Shown: positions 19,515 to 28,795, counted from the first letter of the stretch. The stretch: 64,000 bases of DNA from Scytonema sp. UIC 10036 (GCF_009725235.1 NZ_WJFC01000060.1:1-64000), one strand, 5' to 3'. Numbers and translations are program-made. The notes: generated from the letters alone by a model not told the origin.

Positions 19515-19960
19515 CGCTATACAAACGAAGAGGGCACTACGCAGGCTAGAAATTCGTATTTTTCGTCTTATTGATAAAAATATAAGTTTATTAAAAACTT
19601 GAAAATTCAGTATTAATACTTTGGTGCAAGATGTGAGTATACTAACTTATTGATACTAAAGGAAAACTTTAGTAAAGATCTTGCGCTTCTGCATAAGCAA
19701 ATTTTCTCAGCGTGTGTCCGCCACAGACTGCGGTTAATTATTCATTTTTTTGTACTTTTAGAAGAACTTTATTATACCTGCTTAAATTGACTGAAAATTT
19801 ATTTGAGTTTTTGGGAATTCTAAGAAATATGGCAACCCTAAGGTAGGGATACCAAATTCCACATCTCGAAAACATACCTGGCTGGGAATAGGACATGGAA
19901 CGAGAAACACCAAAAAAGTTAGAAATTACATGCTCTCTCAATCTAAATCCTGAAGATTGG

Positions 19961-20263
19961 TTATGGGCTACCTGGCCAGTCTCTAAATCTCGCACGTTGG
20001 CGATAGAAATATAACGAGGCTTCGGCAAATACCCTTTCGTAAAGTTGTTCGTCTTTCTGAAATTGTACTTCACAGAAATAAACAACTCCCGCACCTTCAT
20101 TTTCTGGTGGGAGAAATACCCCATCAATCTCAAATTTAGGTTCTTTGACAGCTACCGAATCAAATCGGTATGCACTCGCATTGTTTGGGGCATTTGTCAA
20201 AAGTTCAAAAAGCAGTGAGGGGGATTGTTGAAACAATTTATAAAAGATGGAATCGCGGCGCAT
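19961..20263 (-). pseudogene. Truncated DUF2887/Rpn-type nuclease gene (copy a)
   Basis: The first about 95 residues match copies c and d nearly exactly (start MRRDSIFYKLFQQSPS, catalytic-type FEIDGV and CEVQFQ of a PD-(D/E)XK fold), then the frame ends in unrelated sequence after ARFRDW. The remaining two thirds of the gene are absent at this position. The upstream 115 bp are shared with copies c and d. It is a 3'-deleted copy and is unlikely to make an active enzyme. Confidence 0.8.
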
Positions 20264-20271
20264 GAATCATT

Positions 20272-20393
20272 TAAATTGAAGGAAACAAATTGACAATACA
20301 TTTTATATTACATCCCCTGCATATTTATTTTCCTAATAGGATATACAATTTCCCTTTTTGGTTAGTTTTGTCAGAGAAAAATCAAATCAACAT
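20272..20393. repeat. Conserved upstream block of Rpn copy a
   Basis: This block (TTGACAATACATTTTA .. CAATTTCCCTTTTTGGTTA .. AGAGAAAAATCAA) recurs upstream of copy c (about 21590-21710) and copy d (about 26819-26939) at the same distance from the ATG. It is either a shared promoter/leader carried along in duplications or the end of the duplicated unit. Confidence 0.75.
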
Positions 20394-20412
20394 TGCTGGG
20401 ATTTAAGCATAC

Positions 20413-20626
20413 CTGAATTTTCTTATACACTCGCGTTTGTTGTAGTGTAATCTTCAACATCGAATCTAACTCTACTTAGCTCAACTGTTCAAACTTGTAA
20501 ACTATAATTGTCGTTACTATCTCTAGTATCATCTAGCTCAATAGTGAGGCGACTTCTTGACAAGTTCTGGTTAACAAATGCCTTGCTTCTTCTGGTGCTT
20601 GTTCTTTAGTGACGGTGGTGGTGAAA
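20413..20626 (-). pseudogene. Internal fragment of an Rpn-type nuclease gene (copy b)
   Basis: The nucleotide sequence matches the middle of copy c (about 20935-21150), for example CGTTTGTTGTAGTGTAATC, CTCAACTGTTCAAACTT and AAATGCCTTGCTTCTTCTGG, with many substitutions and no open frame. It has neither start nor end and is wedged between the upstream block of copy a and the 3' end of copy c. Confidence 0.75.
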
Positions 20627-20714
20627 TATGGGTAGGATTGTCATCCTACCCAATGAGATAGTTGATTTTTTGCAATTCTTTAACGAAAGAATTGGGTGAG
20701 GCGAACTGTTTGAC

Positions 20715-21581
20715 TTATGAAAGATTGTTTAACCAAGCCTGCAAATCAGTCAAACTGGTAAAATCCAACAGTGCTTCGCTCAAATCTTCCAGAACAGGTA
20801 ATGGCAAACCGGAAATTTGCTGACTTACTTCCTCTGAGAGTTTCTGCCCAATGCGTTTAGTTAGGAGTCGAAGAATGAGGTTAGCAGCCTCTTCTTTTCG
20901 TCCTTCAACACGTCCTTCAACACGTCCTTCTTCTTTAATTTCCTTGTACACTCGTGTTTGTTGTAGTGTAATCCCTAACATTAATTCTACCTCCACTCGG
21001 CTCAACTGTTCAAACTTATAAACCATGATTGTCGTCACTATCTCTATTATGACCTGACTCAATGGTGGGGGGGCTTCTTGACGAGTTCTGGTTAATAAAT
21101 GCCTTGCTTCTTCTGGCGCTTGTTCTTCGTTGATAGTAGTGAGTACCATCAGTGCTACCCATAAAGGCAAGGAACGGATATCACCTAACTCATTCAAGTA
21201 CACCCGATGTACTTGGTCGCCGTTGAGTAAGGTGCGATGTGGATAAACATCGCTTTGTTCAAGACTGCGTGTTGGGTAAATTATCACTGCTTGCCAGTCT
21301 TTAAATCTTGCACGTTGGCGATAGAAATATAAGGCTGATTCAGCAAATAACCTTTCATAAAGTTGCTCGTCTTTCTGAAATTGCACCTCACAGAAATAAA
21401 CAACTCCCGCACCTTCATTTTCTGGTGGAAGAAATACCCCATCAATCTCAAATTTAGGTTCTTTGACCGCTACCGAATCAAATCGGTATGCACTCGCATT
21501 GTTTGGGGCATTTGCCAAAAGTTCAAACAGCAGTGAGGGAGATTGTTGAAACAGTTTGTAAAATATTGAGTCGCGGCGCAT
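20715..21581 (-). CDS. DUF2887/Rpn-type recombination-promoting nuclease (copy c)
   Basis: A complete 288-aa gene of the cyanobacterial DUF2887 group, usually annotated as Rpn family nuclease/putative transposase. The N-terminal PD-(D/E)XK-like core has FEIDGVFLPP and VYFCEVQFQKDEQLYER; the C-terminal half is helical with a short GRVEGRVEGRKEE repeat (12-bp units). Rpn proteins stimulate RecA-independent recombination with DNA-cleaving activity; that is family knowledge, not shown here. The ATG at 21581 follows the conserved upstream block. It is about 90% identical by eye to copy d at 25904. Confidence 0.85.
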   Translation of the reverse strand: MRRDSIFYKLFQQSPSLLFELLANAPNNASAYRFDSVAVKEPKFEIDGVFLPPENEGAGVVYFCEVQFQKDEQLYERLFAESALYFYRQRARFKDWQAVIIYPTRSLEQSDVYPHRTLLNGDQVHRVYLNELGDIRSLPLWVALMVLTTINEEQAPEEARHLLTRTRQEAPPPLSQVIIEIVTTIMVYKFEQLSRVEVELMLGITLQQTRVYKEIKEEGRVEGRVEGRKEEAANLILRLLTKRIGQKLSEEVSQQISGLPLPVLEDLSEALLDFTSLTDLQAWLNNLS

Positions 21582-21764
21582 GAATTATTCTACTTAATTG
21601 AACGCAGAAAATTGGCAATAGATTTCATCTTACATCCCCCGCTATTTATTTCTCTAACAAGATATGCAATTTCCCTTTTTGGTTACTTTTTGCAGAGAAA
21701 AATCATCGCCTCTTGCGCGAAGGATTTTGATAAACTACCAGTAGGTAGGGCTAAAGCCCACCAG

Positions 21765-22200
21765 ATTATTCTATTTTCGCTAATACATGACTTGGTGTCT
21801 TTGTATGACGAGCCAGATATCTGTCAGCACCAAATTAAGAGAGCCTTTCCAAAATATATGATTGCTTATCGGGGTAATGCGATCGCGTGCTAATTCTTGC
21901 AAAATCTCAGCAGGTGTACTGCGATTAGCAACTACTTGTGCGCGTACTATTTCATCTTCATCTTGGGCTAATTGCGTGAGTACATCAATAGGTGTGTTTG
22001 GATTGCTAGCAACAGCTTCGCGGACAAAATATCTTACCTTTTGACCGTTGAAGCCACAGCCACTTTTATCTATTGCTAACTGTCTCAATGTATCAGGTAA
22101 AGTGTTGGGATTATTTGCTACTTCAATACGAACATCATGATAGTGATGTTCGGCTATTTTTGCCAATACATGATTTGGTGTGTTTACATGACGAGTCTGG
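21765..22200 (-). pseudogene. Leucine-rich-variant (LRV) repeat protein remnant
   Basis: The minus strand encodes LRV/HEAT-like modules (IEVANNPNTLPDTLRQLA, REAVASNPNTPIDVLTQLA, AQVVANRSTPAEILQELA) but has no ATG start; the frame enters from sequence belonging to the vWA remnant and ends in unrelated residues. A near-identical stretch of about 30 bp (ACATGAYTTGGTGT..ATGACGAG) occurs at both ends (about 21784 and 22168) and encodes the TPxHVLA part of one module, so repeats have probably recombined. The longest frame opens with TTG at 22166. Confidence 0.65.
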
Positions 22201-22660
22201 TAGCATGCTCGACAGCGTCATTCATGCTGCGGTCACTGCGGCGATTTTCTTTGGTTTAAAGCAAGTGCGTACCCACCTCTGTTTGTTTGATACGTCAGTG
22301 GTAGATGTCACAGAAGAATGTTCCGACCCAGTGGAAACCATTATGAAAGTTCAGCTAGGAGGAGGAACGGATATCGGTCAAGCTTTAACTTATGCTGCAT
22401 CTCTAGTCGATAATCCCCGCAATACAATTGTTATTCTAATTACAGACTTCTACGAAGGAGCGCCAGTACAGCAACTGCTAACCACTACCAAGCATTTGGT
22501 TGAAAGTGGTGTCACGCTATTGGGTTTAGCAACTTTGGACGAACAAGCAAATCCCGATTATGACCGAAATATTGCCCAGCAAATGGTTAATCTTGGTGCT
22601 CATGTAGCAGCCATGACTCCCGGAGAATTAGCCCAGTGGGTAGCCCAAAAAATACGCTAA
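22187..22660 (+). pseudogene. 5'-truncated vWA-domain protein
   Basis: From DESGSM (a MIDAS DxSGS motif, at 22190) the frame is a good vWA domain: FDTSVVDVTEEC, VQLGGGTDIGQAL (the threonine/aspartate of the metal site), and LITDFYEGAP. It stops at 22660, seven bases before the SWIM gene. The residues in front of DESGSM are antisense to the LRV remnant, so the normal N-terminal portion is lost. In relatives this vWA protein is encoded beside a SWIM protein and a MoxR-type AAA ATPase. A short protein starting at ATG 22205 would lack the first metal ligands. Confidence 0.7.
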
Positions 22661-22667
22661 ATAAACT

Positions 22668-24533
22668 ATGCTACGTTCAGATTTACTTGCACTGACTGCA
22701 GATGATTTAACGGTTCTTAGCAACCGGGGTTTGGTGAAACGCGCTCTCAAAGAAATAGAAGAAGGAAGAGTGTCATCTACCATAACAGAAGATGCTCGAG
22801 GAAATGTTATTGTACGCTGGTCGGATGAAGTAGAATGTGTTGTGCCAGCAGGGGAAGAATTGAGCGATAAACATTGTAGTTGTTCTGCGATCGCTGTTTG
22901 CCGTCACGTTATTGAGTTAATCAAAAGCAGCAAACCCATCGCTCGCATTCACACCCTAGCTTGTACTGTCAAATTTTTAGTTCCAGGCGATATCCGCTAC
23001 ACTTACTGCGACTGTTCCGAACCCAGCCCCTGTCGCCATACTCTGTTTGGGGTATGGGCTTTTCGCCAACTCAGCAGCGAGCAAATGAGCGGGATAATTT
23101 CTACTCAAAAAGAAACCACACCCGTTCCTATCGATGTCTTAGATGAGATTGAAAATAACTTGCGATCGCTACTTTTTGTTGGAATGAGAGGGCTATCTGC
23201 GACTGCAATTGGGCGTTTGCGTCGTTTGGAACAAACTTGTCGCAATTCAGGGCTGATATGGAATGCAGAAATTTTGGCGGAACTGGTGCAAGAAAAAGAA
23301 CGCTATGATTCACGCGATGCTCGTTTTTCACCCACAAAGGTGGTGGAACTTATAGGGGAACTTTGCATTCGTTGCGATGCAATTCGTAACGATACCGGAG
23401 CTGTCCCTCAATTATTTATTCATGGCTCTCAAGCAGACAAACTCACGGAAATTGGAGCAGCCAGATTGCTTGGTTTGGGGTGTGGCGTCCAAGTACAAAG
23501 GCAAAATGTGCGCTTAATTGCTTACTTCCAAGATACAGATTCAGGAACGGTTGTTGCTGTGTGTCAGGATTTTGCCGAATCTTCACAGGAAGCCAACACA
23601 GAACCTCCCGAATTTTGGAAAATGGCTGAGAAACCAGCCTTCAAACAGGTGAGTTTTAAGACATTGGGTGCGGGAGAGATGTTGCTAAAAGGAGGAAAGC
23701 GAACTCCCAATTATCAATTTTTACCAAGTCGCACTCAGGTCATAGTAAACCCTCAAACCTTTGAGTGGGAATCATTGCGTTCGCCCTTATTGGTGGAAGA
23801 TTTTCACTCACTGCGATCGCATTTGCAGCTACAACCCCCCAGTTCCCTTCGTCCAAGACGGCTCACTGAAAATTTTCATGTTTTCTGGGTTCATCAAGTA
23901 GAAAATGTTCAATTTTCAAGCATTGAACAAGCCGTTATTGCAGTGCTTTATGACTGCGATCGAAACCAAGCCATTCTAAAGTTTCCTTACACTTACCGCA
24001 ATAGAGTAGGTACTGAAACTCTGTTAGAACATCTCTTAAATAAGCGCTTGCTATTTGTTGCAGGGCATATCTACTTAAGTACGGAGGGATTAGTCATTAC
24101 ACCAGTTTCTTTGATTTTCCAAACAGGTGAAAGTCGCATTATGCTGCAACCTTCGATTTGTCAACCTCTAGAAATTGACAGCAATTTAAATTTATCAAAT
24201 ACAGAAAACACCTTTTTAAAGGACGATTTATTAGATGGTTACAATCGCCATCCGATCGCCTCTTTTTTAGAACAGCTACAGCAGGTTATGAGCGATCTAA
24301 TCGTTATGGGATTAGAAAGAATTGACTCTCAAAGTTTACGCCATTGCCAAAACATTTGTGATTTTGGTAAAGCTATGGGTTTTGTTGATTGTATAAAACG
24401 GATGACTCAATTCATTAAAATTTTAGAACAAAAGAACAATAGTTTGGATTGGGATTGGCAACCCGCCACTGAAATTATTTTAGAATTGTCTCTTTTAATT
24501 AAACTCTCTCAGGATATAATGTACCGCGATTGA
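22668..24533 (+). CDS. Double SWIM zinc-finger protein
   Basis: A 621-aa protein with two consecutive SWIM-type CxCxnCxH motifs: C70, C72, C78, H80 (CSCSAIAVCRH) and C114, C116, C122, H124 (CDCSEPSPCRH). The remaining 480 residues have no motif I recognise. SWIM fingers bind DNA or proteins. In other bacteria such proteins sit in a cluster with vWA and MoxR AAA proteins thought to act as a chaperone-like or conflict system; here only the truncated vWA gene remains, immediately upstream, with no MoxR gene in the window. The ORF itself appears intact. Confidence 0.75.
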   Translation: MLRSDLLALTADDLTVLSNRGLVKRALKEIEEGRVSSTITEDARGNVIVRWSDEVECVVPAGEELSDKHCSCSAIAVCRHVIELIKSSKPIARIHTLACTVKFLVPGDIRYTYCDCSEPSPCRHTLFGVWAFRQLSSEQMSGIISTQKETTPVPIDVLDEIENNLRSLLFVGMRGLSATAIGRLRRLEQTCRNSGLIWNAEILAELVQEKERYDSRDARFSPTKVVELIGELCIRCDAIRNDTGAVPQLFIHGSQADKLTEIGAARLLGLGCGVQVQRQNVRLIAYFQDTDSGTVVAVCQDFAESSQEANTEPPEFWKMAEKPAFKQVSFKTLGAGEMLLKGGKRTPNYQFLPSRTQVIVNPQTFEWESLRSPLLVEDFHSLRSHLQLQPPSSLRPRRLTENFHVFWVHQVENVQFSSIEQAVIAVLYDCDRNQAILKFPYTYRNRVGTETLLEHLLNKRLLFVAGHIYLSTEGLVITPVSLIFQTGESRIMLQPSICQPLEIDSNLNLSNTENTFLKDDLLDGYNRHPIASFLEQLQQVMSDLIVMGLERIDSQSLRHCQNICDFGKAMGFVDCIKRMTQFIKILEQKNNSLDWDWQPATEIILELSLLIKLSQDIMYRD

Positions 24534-24634
24534 GTAGTGAGTACAACTGCCTTACCTCACAGTTCATAACACTTGTTCAGTTCCTAATGCATTAAAGCAT
24601 TAGCTCACCCTTATAGTTTCTTTTTTTATTTTAT

Positions 24635-25063
24635 ATGTCCAATATACAGAATCTGAGAAAATTTTGGTGGCAGTGGGTATTAGCTAATACTGTAAGCATA
24701 TCTGTAAGCTTAACTCTTTTTTTAGTTTTCACAAAACTTTTGAAAAATATTAGACCACCCTTAGAACATAATTTAGGGGTGACCATAGTTTATCTGACCT
24801 TTGCTGTTCCTGGGACTTTAATTGGACTAGCCCAATGGCTGGTAGTTAGAAAAAAAGTTCCTAGAGTTAGTCCTTGGTGGATACTAACGAATATCCCCGG
24901 TTTGTATTTAGGAACGATGAGCAGCTATCTTGTTTTTTTTGTTGGTATAGGGTTTCTCTCCGCACCTTTACTGGCGTTTGAGGAACGAAACCCAACATTT
25001 ATCAGCATTTGTTGGGTTTCGCACACGGTAAACCCAACCTACTATTTCCCAAAACCTACGTAG
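24635..25063 (+). CDS. Small membrane protein, C-terminus replaced by repeat
   Basis: The first about 115 residues hold three hydrophobic segments (near 15-30, 48-68 and 85-112) of an unassigned cyanobacterial membrane protein. The last 27 residues (from FEERNPTF) are encoded by the GAGGAACGAAACCCAAC palindromic repeat at 24980-25042. The native gene was therefore probably longer and has been cut short by insertion. Whether the product is made is unknown. Confidence 0.55.
   Translation: MSNIQNLRKFWWQWVLANTVSISVSLTLFLVFTKLLKNIRPPLEHNLGVTIVYLTFAVPGTLIGLAQWLVVRKKVPRVSPWWILTNIPGLYLGTMSSYLVFFVGIGFLSAPLLAFEERNPTFISICWVSHTVNPTYYFPKPT
24980..25042. repeat. Palindromic repeat (AACCCAACCTAC family)
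   Basis: GAAACCCAAC (24987-24996) pairs with GTTGGGTTTC (25012-25021), and AACCCAACCTAC follows to 25042. It is the same repeat family as the core of the MITE at 19378 and the copy at 63435-63467. Confidence 0.75.
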
Positions 25064-25081
25064 TATTGGTAATGCCCCTAA

Positions 25082-25435
25082 TTAGGTTGGCACAAACTGA
25101 TTAATGCGTTCTAGCCAAGTGTGATTGTCATCAATTGTAAGAATAATTCTATTAAAAGATTCATTTTTAAGATCTAGAGTCAAATAATCTCGGTCTCTTG
25201 CGACGTACCAAAATTCCTTACCTCTGCTACTATAGTAGGTTCCCACTTTAAGTACCCCTGGAATAATCAGACCGGGGCTACGAATTTCTGTCCAACTACT
25301 TGTTGGTGGAACAATCGAAACGGCTTCAATATGATTGAGGGGAATCATAAAATTTTTGTTGATATTGAATGCCAGCATTTGCTCATACCATTCCCATTGA
25401 ATTTCTAATTTTTCATTCATCAAACTGATATTCAT
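25082..25435 (-). CDS. Conserved hypothetical protein, PH-like
   Basis: A 117-aa soluble protein with alternating beta-strand character (LEIQWEWYEQMLAF, NHIEAVSIVPP, RGKEFWYVARDRDYLTLDL, FNRIILTIDD). The pattern recalls small bacterial PH-like proteins that respond to surface stress, but I cannot assign it firmly. An AGAGGAA ribosome binding sequence eight bases before the ATG at 25435 supports this start. It is convergent with the truncated membrane gene, 18 bp away. Confidence 0.55.
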   Translation of the reverse strand: MNISLMNEKLEIQWEWYEQMLAFNINKNFMIPLNHIEAVSIVPPTSSWTEIRSPGLIIPGVLKVGTYYSSRGKEFWYVARDRDYLTLDLKNESFNRIILTIDDNHTWLERINQFVPT

Positions 25436-25551
25436 TTGAATTCCTCTTTATAAGACTTGGATAAGTTAAATTTAAAGAAATAATTGAATGAGGCTTGTTT
25501 GCTTTGTCCACACCTCTAATTTTGTTCTTAGTTAATTTAAAATTACAAGAT

Positions 25552-25598
25552 ATCACCCGATTGGCTCTTCCTCCATTAGATTCAACCAATCGGGTGAT
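25552..25598. repeat. Perfect 13-bp inverted repeat
   Basis: ATCACCCGATTGG and CCAATCGGGTGAT flank a 21-nt loop. It lies about 117 bp upstream of the 117-aa gene and could be a structured leader, a protein-binding site or a repeat remnant. The flanking 25632-25903 stretch holds no gene. Confidence 0.6.
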
Positions 25599-25903
25599 AA
25601 ATGAATGGGAATGATGAACATCAACTTTCATCCGTTTCGCATTTGTCCAATCTTGTACTTAAGTAAGTCGGCGTAAATAATCATTATTGGTTCGTAGTTG
25701 CGCTTTAAGTTTACTATTAACAACATGACTAGTACAGCACGGCATAAATAAGGCAACCATTAATAACATACAAAAAGCTTAAATTACAAGCTTTTGCGCC
25801 TTCTGCCATCTGCCCCCGAACTTCTGCCTTCATGTACTAGCATCACACCCCCGGCTTAAGTACTTGTTATGGCGACAGGATCGGGTTACGCGAGTCTTCT
25901 TAC

Positions 25904-26806
25904 TTATGAGACGTTATCTAACCAAGCCTGCAAATCAGCCAAACTCGTAAAATCTAACAGTGCTTCGCTCAAATCTTCCAGAACGGGTAATGGCAAGCCA
26001 GAGATTCGTTGAGTGAGTTCCTTTGAGAGTTTTTGCCCAAAGCGTTTAGTTAGGAGTCGAATAACGAGGTTCGCTGCTTCTTCAACACGTCCTTCAACAC
26101 GTCCTTCAACACGTCCTTCAACACGTCCTTCAACACGCCCTTCAACACGTCCTTCTTCTTTAATTTCCTGATACACTCGTGTTTGTTGTAGTGTAATCCC
26201 TAACATCGCCTCTATCTCCTTTCGGCTCAACTGTTCAAACTTATAAACCATGATTGTCGTCACCATCTCTATTATGACCTGACTCAATGGTGAGGGGGCT
26301 TCTTGACGAGTTCTGGTTAACAAATGCCTTGCTTCTTCTGGCGCTTGTTCTTCGCTGACGGTGGTGAGTACCATCAGCGCTACCCACAAAGGTAAGGAAC
26401 GGATGTCCCCCAACTCATCCAAATACACCCGATGTACTTGCTCGCCATTGAGTAAGGTGCGATGAGGATAAACATCGCTTTGTTCAAGACTGCGCGTTGG
26501 GTAGATGATAACAGCTTGCCAGTCTTTAAATCTCGCACGTTGGCGATAGAAATATAATGCAGATTCGGCAAATAATCTTTCGTAAAGTTGTTCGTCTTTC
26601 TGAAACTGTACTTCACAAAAATAGACAACACCTGCACCTTCATTTTCTGGTGGGAGAAATACCCCATCAATCTCAAATTTAGGTTCTTTGACTGCTACCG
26701 AATCAAATCGATATGCACTGGCATTACTTGGCGCATTTGTCAAAAGTTCAAAAAGCAGTGAGGGTGATTGCTGAAACAATTTATAAAAGATTGAGTCGCG
26801 GCGCAT
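25904..26806 (-). CDS. DUF2887/Rpn-type recombination-promoting nuclease (copy d)
   Basis: A complete 300-aa paralogue of copy c, with the same PD-(D/E)XK-like motifs (FEIDGV, CEVQFQKDEQ). It differs by an expanded minisatellite: six GRVE units at about 220-243, encoded by six 12-bp TTCAACACGTCC copies (26090-26161), against three units in copy c. The 115 bp upstream match those of copies a and c. It ends 1.05 kb before the glycosyltransferase gene start side of the block and is likely functional. Confidence 0.85.
   Translation of the reverse strand: MRRDSIFYKLFQQSPSLLFELLTNAPSNASAYRFDSVAVKEPKFEIDGVFLPPENEGAGVVYFCEVQFQKDEQLYERLFAESALYFYRQRARFKDWQAVIIYPTRSLEQSDVYPHRTLLNGEQVHRVYLDELGDIRSLPLWVALMVLTTVSEEQAPEEARHLLTRTRQEAPSPLSQVIIEMVTTIMVYKFEQLSRKEIEAMLGITLQQTRVYQEIKEEGRVEGRVEGRVEGRVEGRVEGRVEEAANLVIRLLTKRFGQKLSKELTQRISGLPLPVLEDLSEALLDFTSLADLQAWLDNVS
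26090..26161. repeat. 12-bp minisatellite in Rpn copy d
   Basis: Six tandem TTCAACACGTCC units (one with GCCC) encode (GRVE)6 on the minus strand. Because 12 bp is a multiple of three, copy number can change without frameshift. Confidence 0.9.
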
Positions 26807-26955
26807 GAAGCATTCTACTTAATTTATTCAGGAAAATTTGCAATACATTTCATCTTACATTTCCCGCGCATTTATTTTTCTAAAATTCTACGCAATTTCC
26901 CTTTTTGGTTCCTTTTGGTAGAGAAAAATCAACTCCCCTTAATGTTAAGAAATTA

Positions 26956-28626
26956 TCACTCTTCCAACCGCAGAACATCAAACTTTAACAGATACATCAG
27001 CGTGCGAAATAATTCTACTGGAGGAATATGTGGATGTTTGTTAAGGATTGTCTCAAGAGATTGGGAGCCATCTTTGACAAACGTAGCTAATACAGTATCT
27101 AGGGTGGTTTTTGTATTTCTTCTCTCTGCACCAAAGCTAGTCATCCAATTTTTCTGAAGTTCGCTTAAACCTTCTGAAGTTGCCATAGAACCAAGCCCTA
27201 AAACTAATTCATTGGTTAACTTGGGATTTGGATAATGAGCAAACAACGCGAATGGATCGTCACACAGAGGGTAAGGTGGCTGACCGGACTGCATGGGAAC
27301 AGAAAGCGTCCCTGTAGAGCGAATTTCTGCTAGTTCTTGCCATAAATTCTCGTAAGCAGCAATAACTACTTTCCAGTCATATACCTCTCTAGCACGTTGC
27401 TTTCCATTTTCCCCAATGTGCCGTCTGAGTTCGGGATTTGTAATTAATGTTGCGATCGCATTTGCCGCCGCCTCAATATCTACAGCTGTTACCATTGAGG
27501 TATGAGCAATATAAGAACTGTAATTCACGCTTTCATTAAGATATGCAAAAGCCAAATCCCGTGCTGAACCGGGAGGTGGTATGAGAGTAGGAATTTTCCA
27601 ACCATCAATTTCATGACGCACGGATTCTTGATAACCATCCCAATCAGAAACAATGACAGGTAAACCAGCAGCCATTGCCTCTATAGGTGTCAATCCAAAA
27701 GTTTCTTGAATATTATCAGCTAGAGAAATAAAAATATCAGCAGCAGACCAAATGCCCGAACGAATTTCTGGTTTGCGTCCATCTACAAAAATACAATTGA
27801 CTGATGGACAAAAAACTTGAGGACTGTTTTTAAAACTAGCTTCCTCTTTTTCATCTTCAAACCAGCCTGCTTGTACAAAGTGAATTTTAGTTTTAGTAGC
27901 TTGTGCTGCTTTTTCCAAAGCTAAATACATTGGTACGGGATGGGCTTTCGCATAGAAACACAACCGTCCAACAAATAAAACAACAATCTCATCTTGGGGA
28001 ATACCAAGCACTTGACGCAAACGACTGCGAGTGGAAGCAGCAGCAGTTCCCTGTGGAAAAGCATCACAATCCACACCAAGAGGAATAATTGGTAATTGAA
28101 ACTCAATTTTAGGTCTGCCACCCGTTCTTTGTGCCAAATAATCAGCCCAAGTATTTAGGAAACGCTCAACAGCAGTTTTCACTGCAACAGATGTGCAAAT
28201 CAAAGCATCCCAAGACTGAAGAGGAGCAATAAGGAAATCCCCAATTCCCTCCATCGCTCCAATACTTGCAATCGTATGAGTCACTCCACAAATACTGTAT
28301 GCGTTTTGATCGGCAAATCGCCGTTGCCATGCCTGTTTGGAAAGTAACGGTTCGGGACGGTAAATTGTACCTGCTTGTGATAAAAGTTGAGGATTGTGAG
28401 ATGTCAACCACTGAACTTTACGTTGAGATTTCATCCATGGTTGGATGCGCTGACAAAATTCTGAAAACTCATTTAAACTTCCCGTATAACAAAACAAGGA
28501 CTCCGCAGTGCCATGCTCAACTAAGGCTTTGAGAAAACCTTCACCTGCAGCTTGACGACCGAGGAGTCTTTTTCCACGAGTTTCAAACCCATCTGCTTTA
28601 TAAAAAACTGCTGCTGTATTAGTCAT
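26956..28626 (-). CDS. Glycosyltransferase, GT4-like
   Basis: A 556-aa GT-B glycosyltransferase, longer than usual. The donor-binding half contains VVLFVGRLCFYAKAHP and the retaining EX7E motif QETFGLTPIEAMAAGLPVI (about 303-321). About 115 residues follow the usual domain end, with no family I recognise. No membrane segments. It may glycosylate a polysaccharide or a lipid. The start lies just after a CCAAAATCTAAAATC heptamer repeat (28655-28682). Confidence 0.8.
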   Translation of the reverse strand: MTNTAAVFYKADGFETRGKRLLGRQAAGEGFLKALVEHGTAESLFCYTGSLNEFSEFCQRIQPWMKSQRKVQWLTSHNPQLLSQAGTIYRPEPLLSKQAWQRRFADQNAYSICGVTHTIASIGAMEGIGDFLIAPLQSWDALICTSVAVKTAVERFLNTWADYLAQRTGGRPKIEFQLPIIPLGVDCDAFPQGTAAASTRSRLRQVLGIPQDEIVVLFVGRLCFYAKAHPVPMYLALEKAAQATKTKIHFVQAGWFEDEKEEASFKNSPQVFCPSVNCIFVDGRKPEIRSGIWSAADIFISLADNIQETFGLTPIEAMAAGLPVIVSDWDGYQESVRHEIDGWKIPTLIPPPGSARDLAFAYLNESVNYSSYIAHTSMVTAVDIEAAANAIATLITNPELRRHIGENGKQRAREVYDWKVVIAAYENLWQELAEIRSTGTLSVPMQSGQPPYPLCDDPFALFAHYPNPKLTNELVLGLGSMATSEGLSELQKNWMTSFGAERRNTKTTLDTVLATFVKDGSQSLETILNKHPHIPPVELFRTLMYLLKFDVLRLEE

Positions 28627-28649
28627 ATCTCAGTCACCAGTTATCATAC

Positions 28650-28795
28650 CAATTTTGGATTTTAGATTTTGGATTTTGGATTGAACTGCTCTGCATTTGA
28701 ATTGTTTCAAAACGCGCAAACAATAGTCATGATAACTGGTCACTGGTCATTGGTCATTGGTCAAGTGTCATTTGTCAAGTGTCAATGAAGTAGTT
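28650..28795. repeat. Heptamer repeats upstream of the glycosyltransferase
   Basis: TTTTGGATTTTAGATTTTGGA units at 28652-28682 and TCATTGG/TCATTTG/TCAAGTG units at 28738-28790. The latter encode the final residues (SLTLDK) of the convergently ordered CpcS gene. Confidence 0.8.

Noticed and set aside
21612..21893. 93-codon plus-strand ORF between Rpn copy c and the vWA remnant
   Set aside because: It is the antisense of the LRV remnant and the Rpn upstream block; no protein features of its own.
25413..25631. 72-codon minus-strand ORF upstream of the PH-like gene
   Set aside because: It overlaps the start of the better supported gene and contains the 13-bp inverted repeat. No family features.
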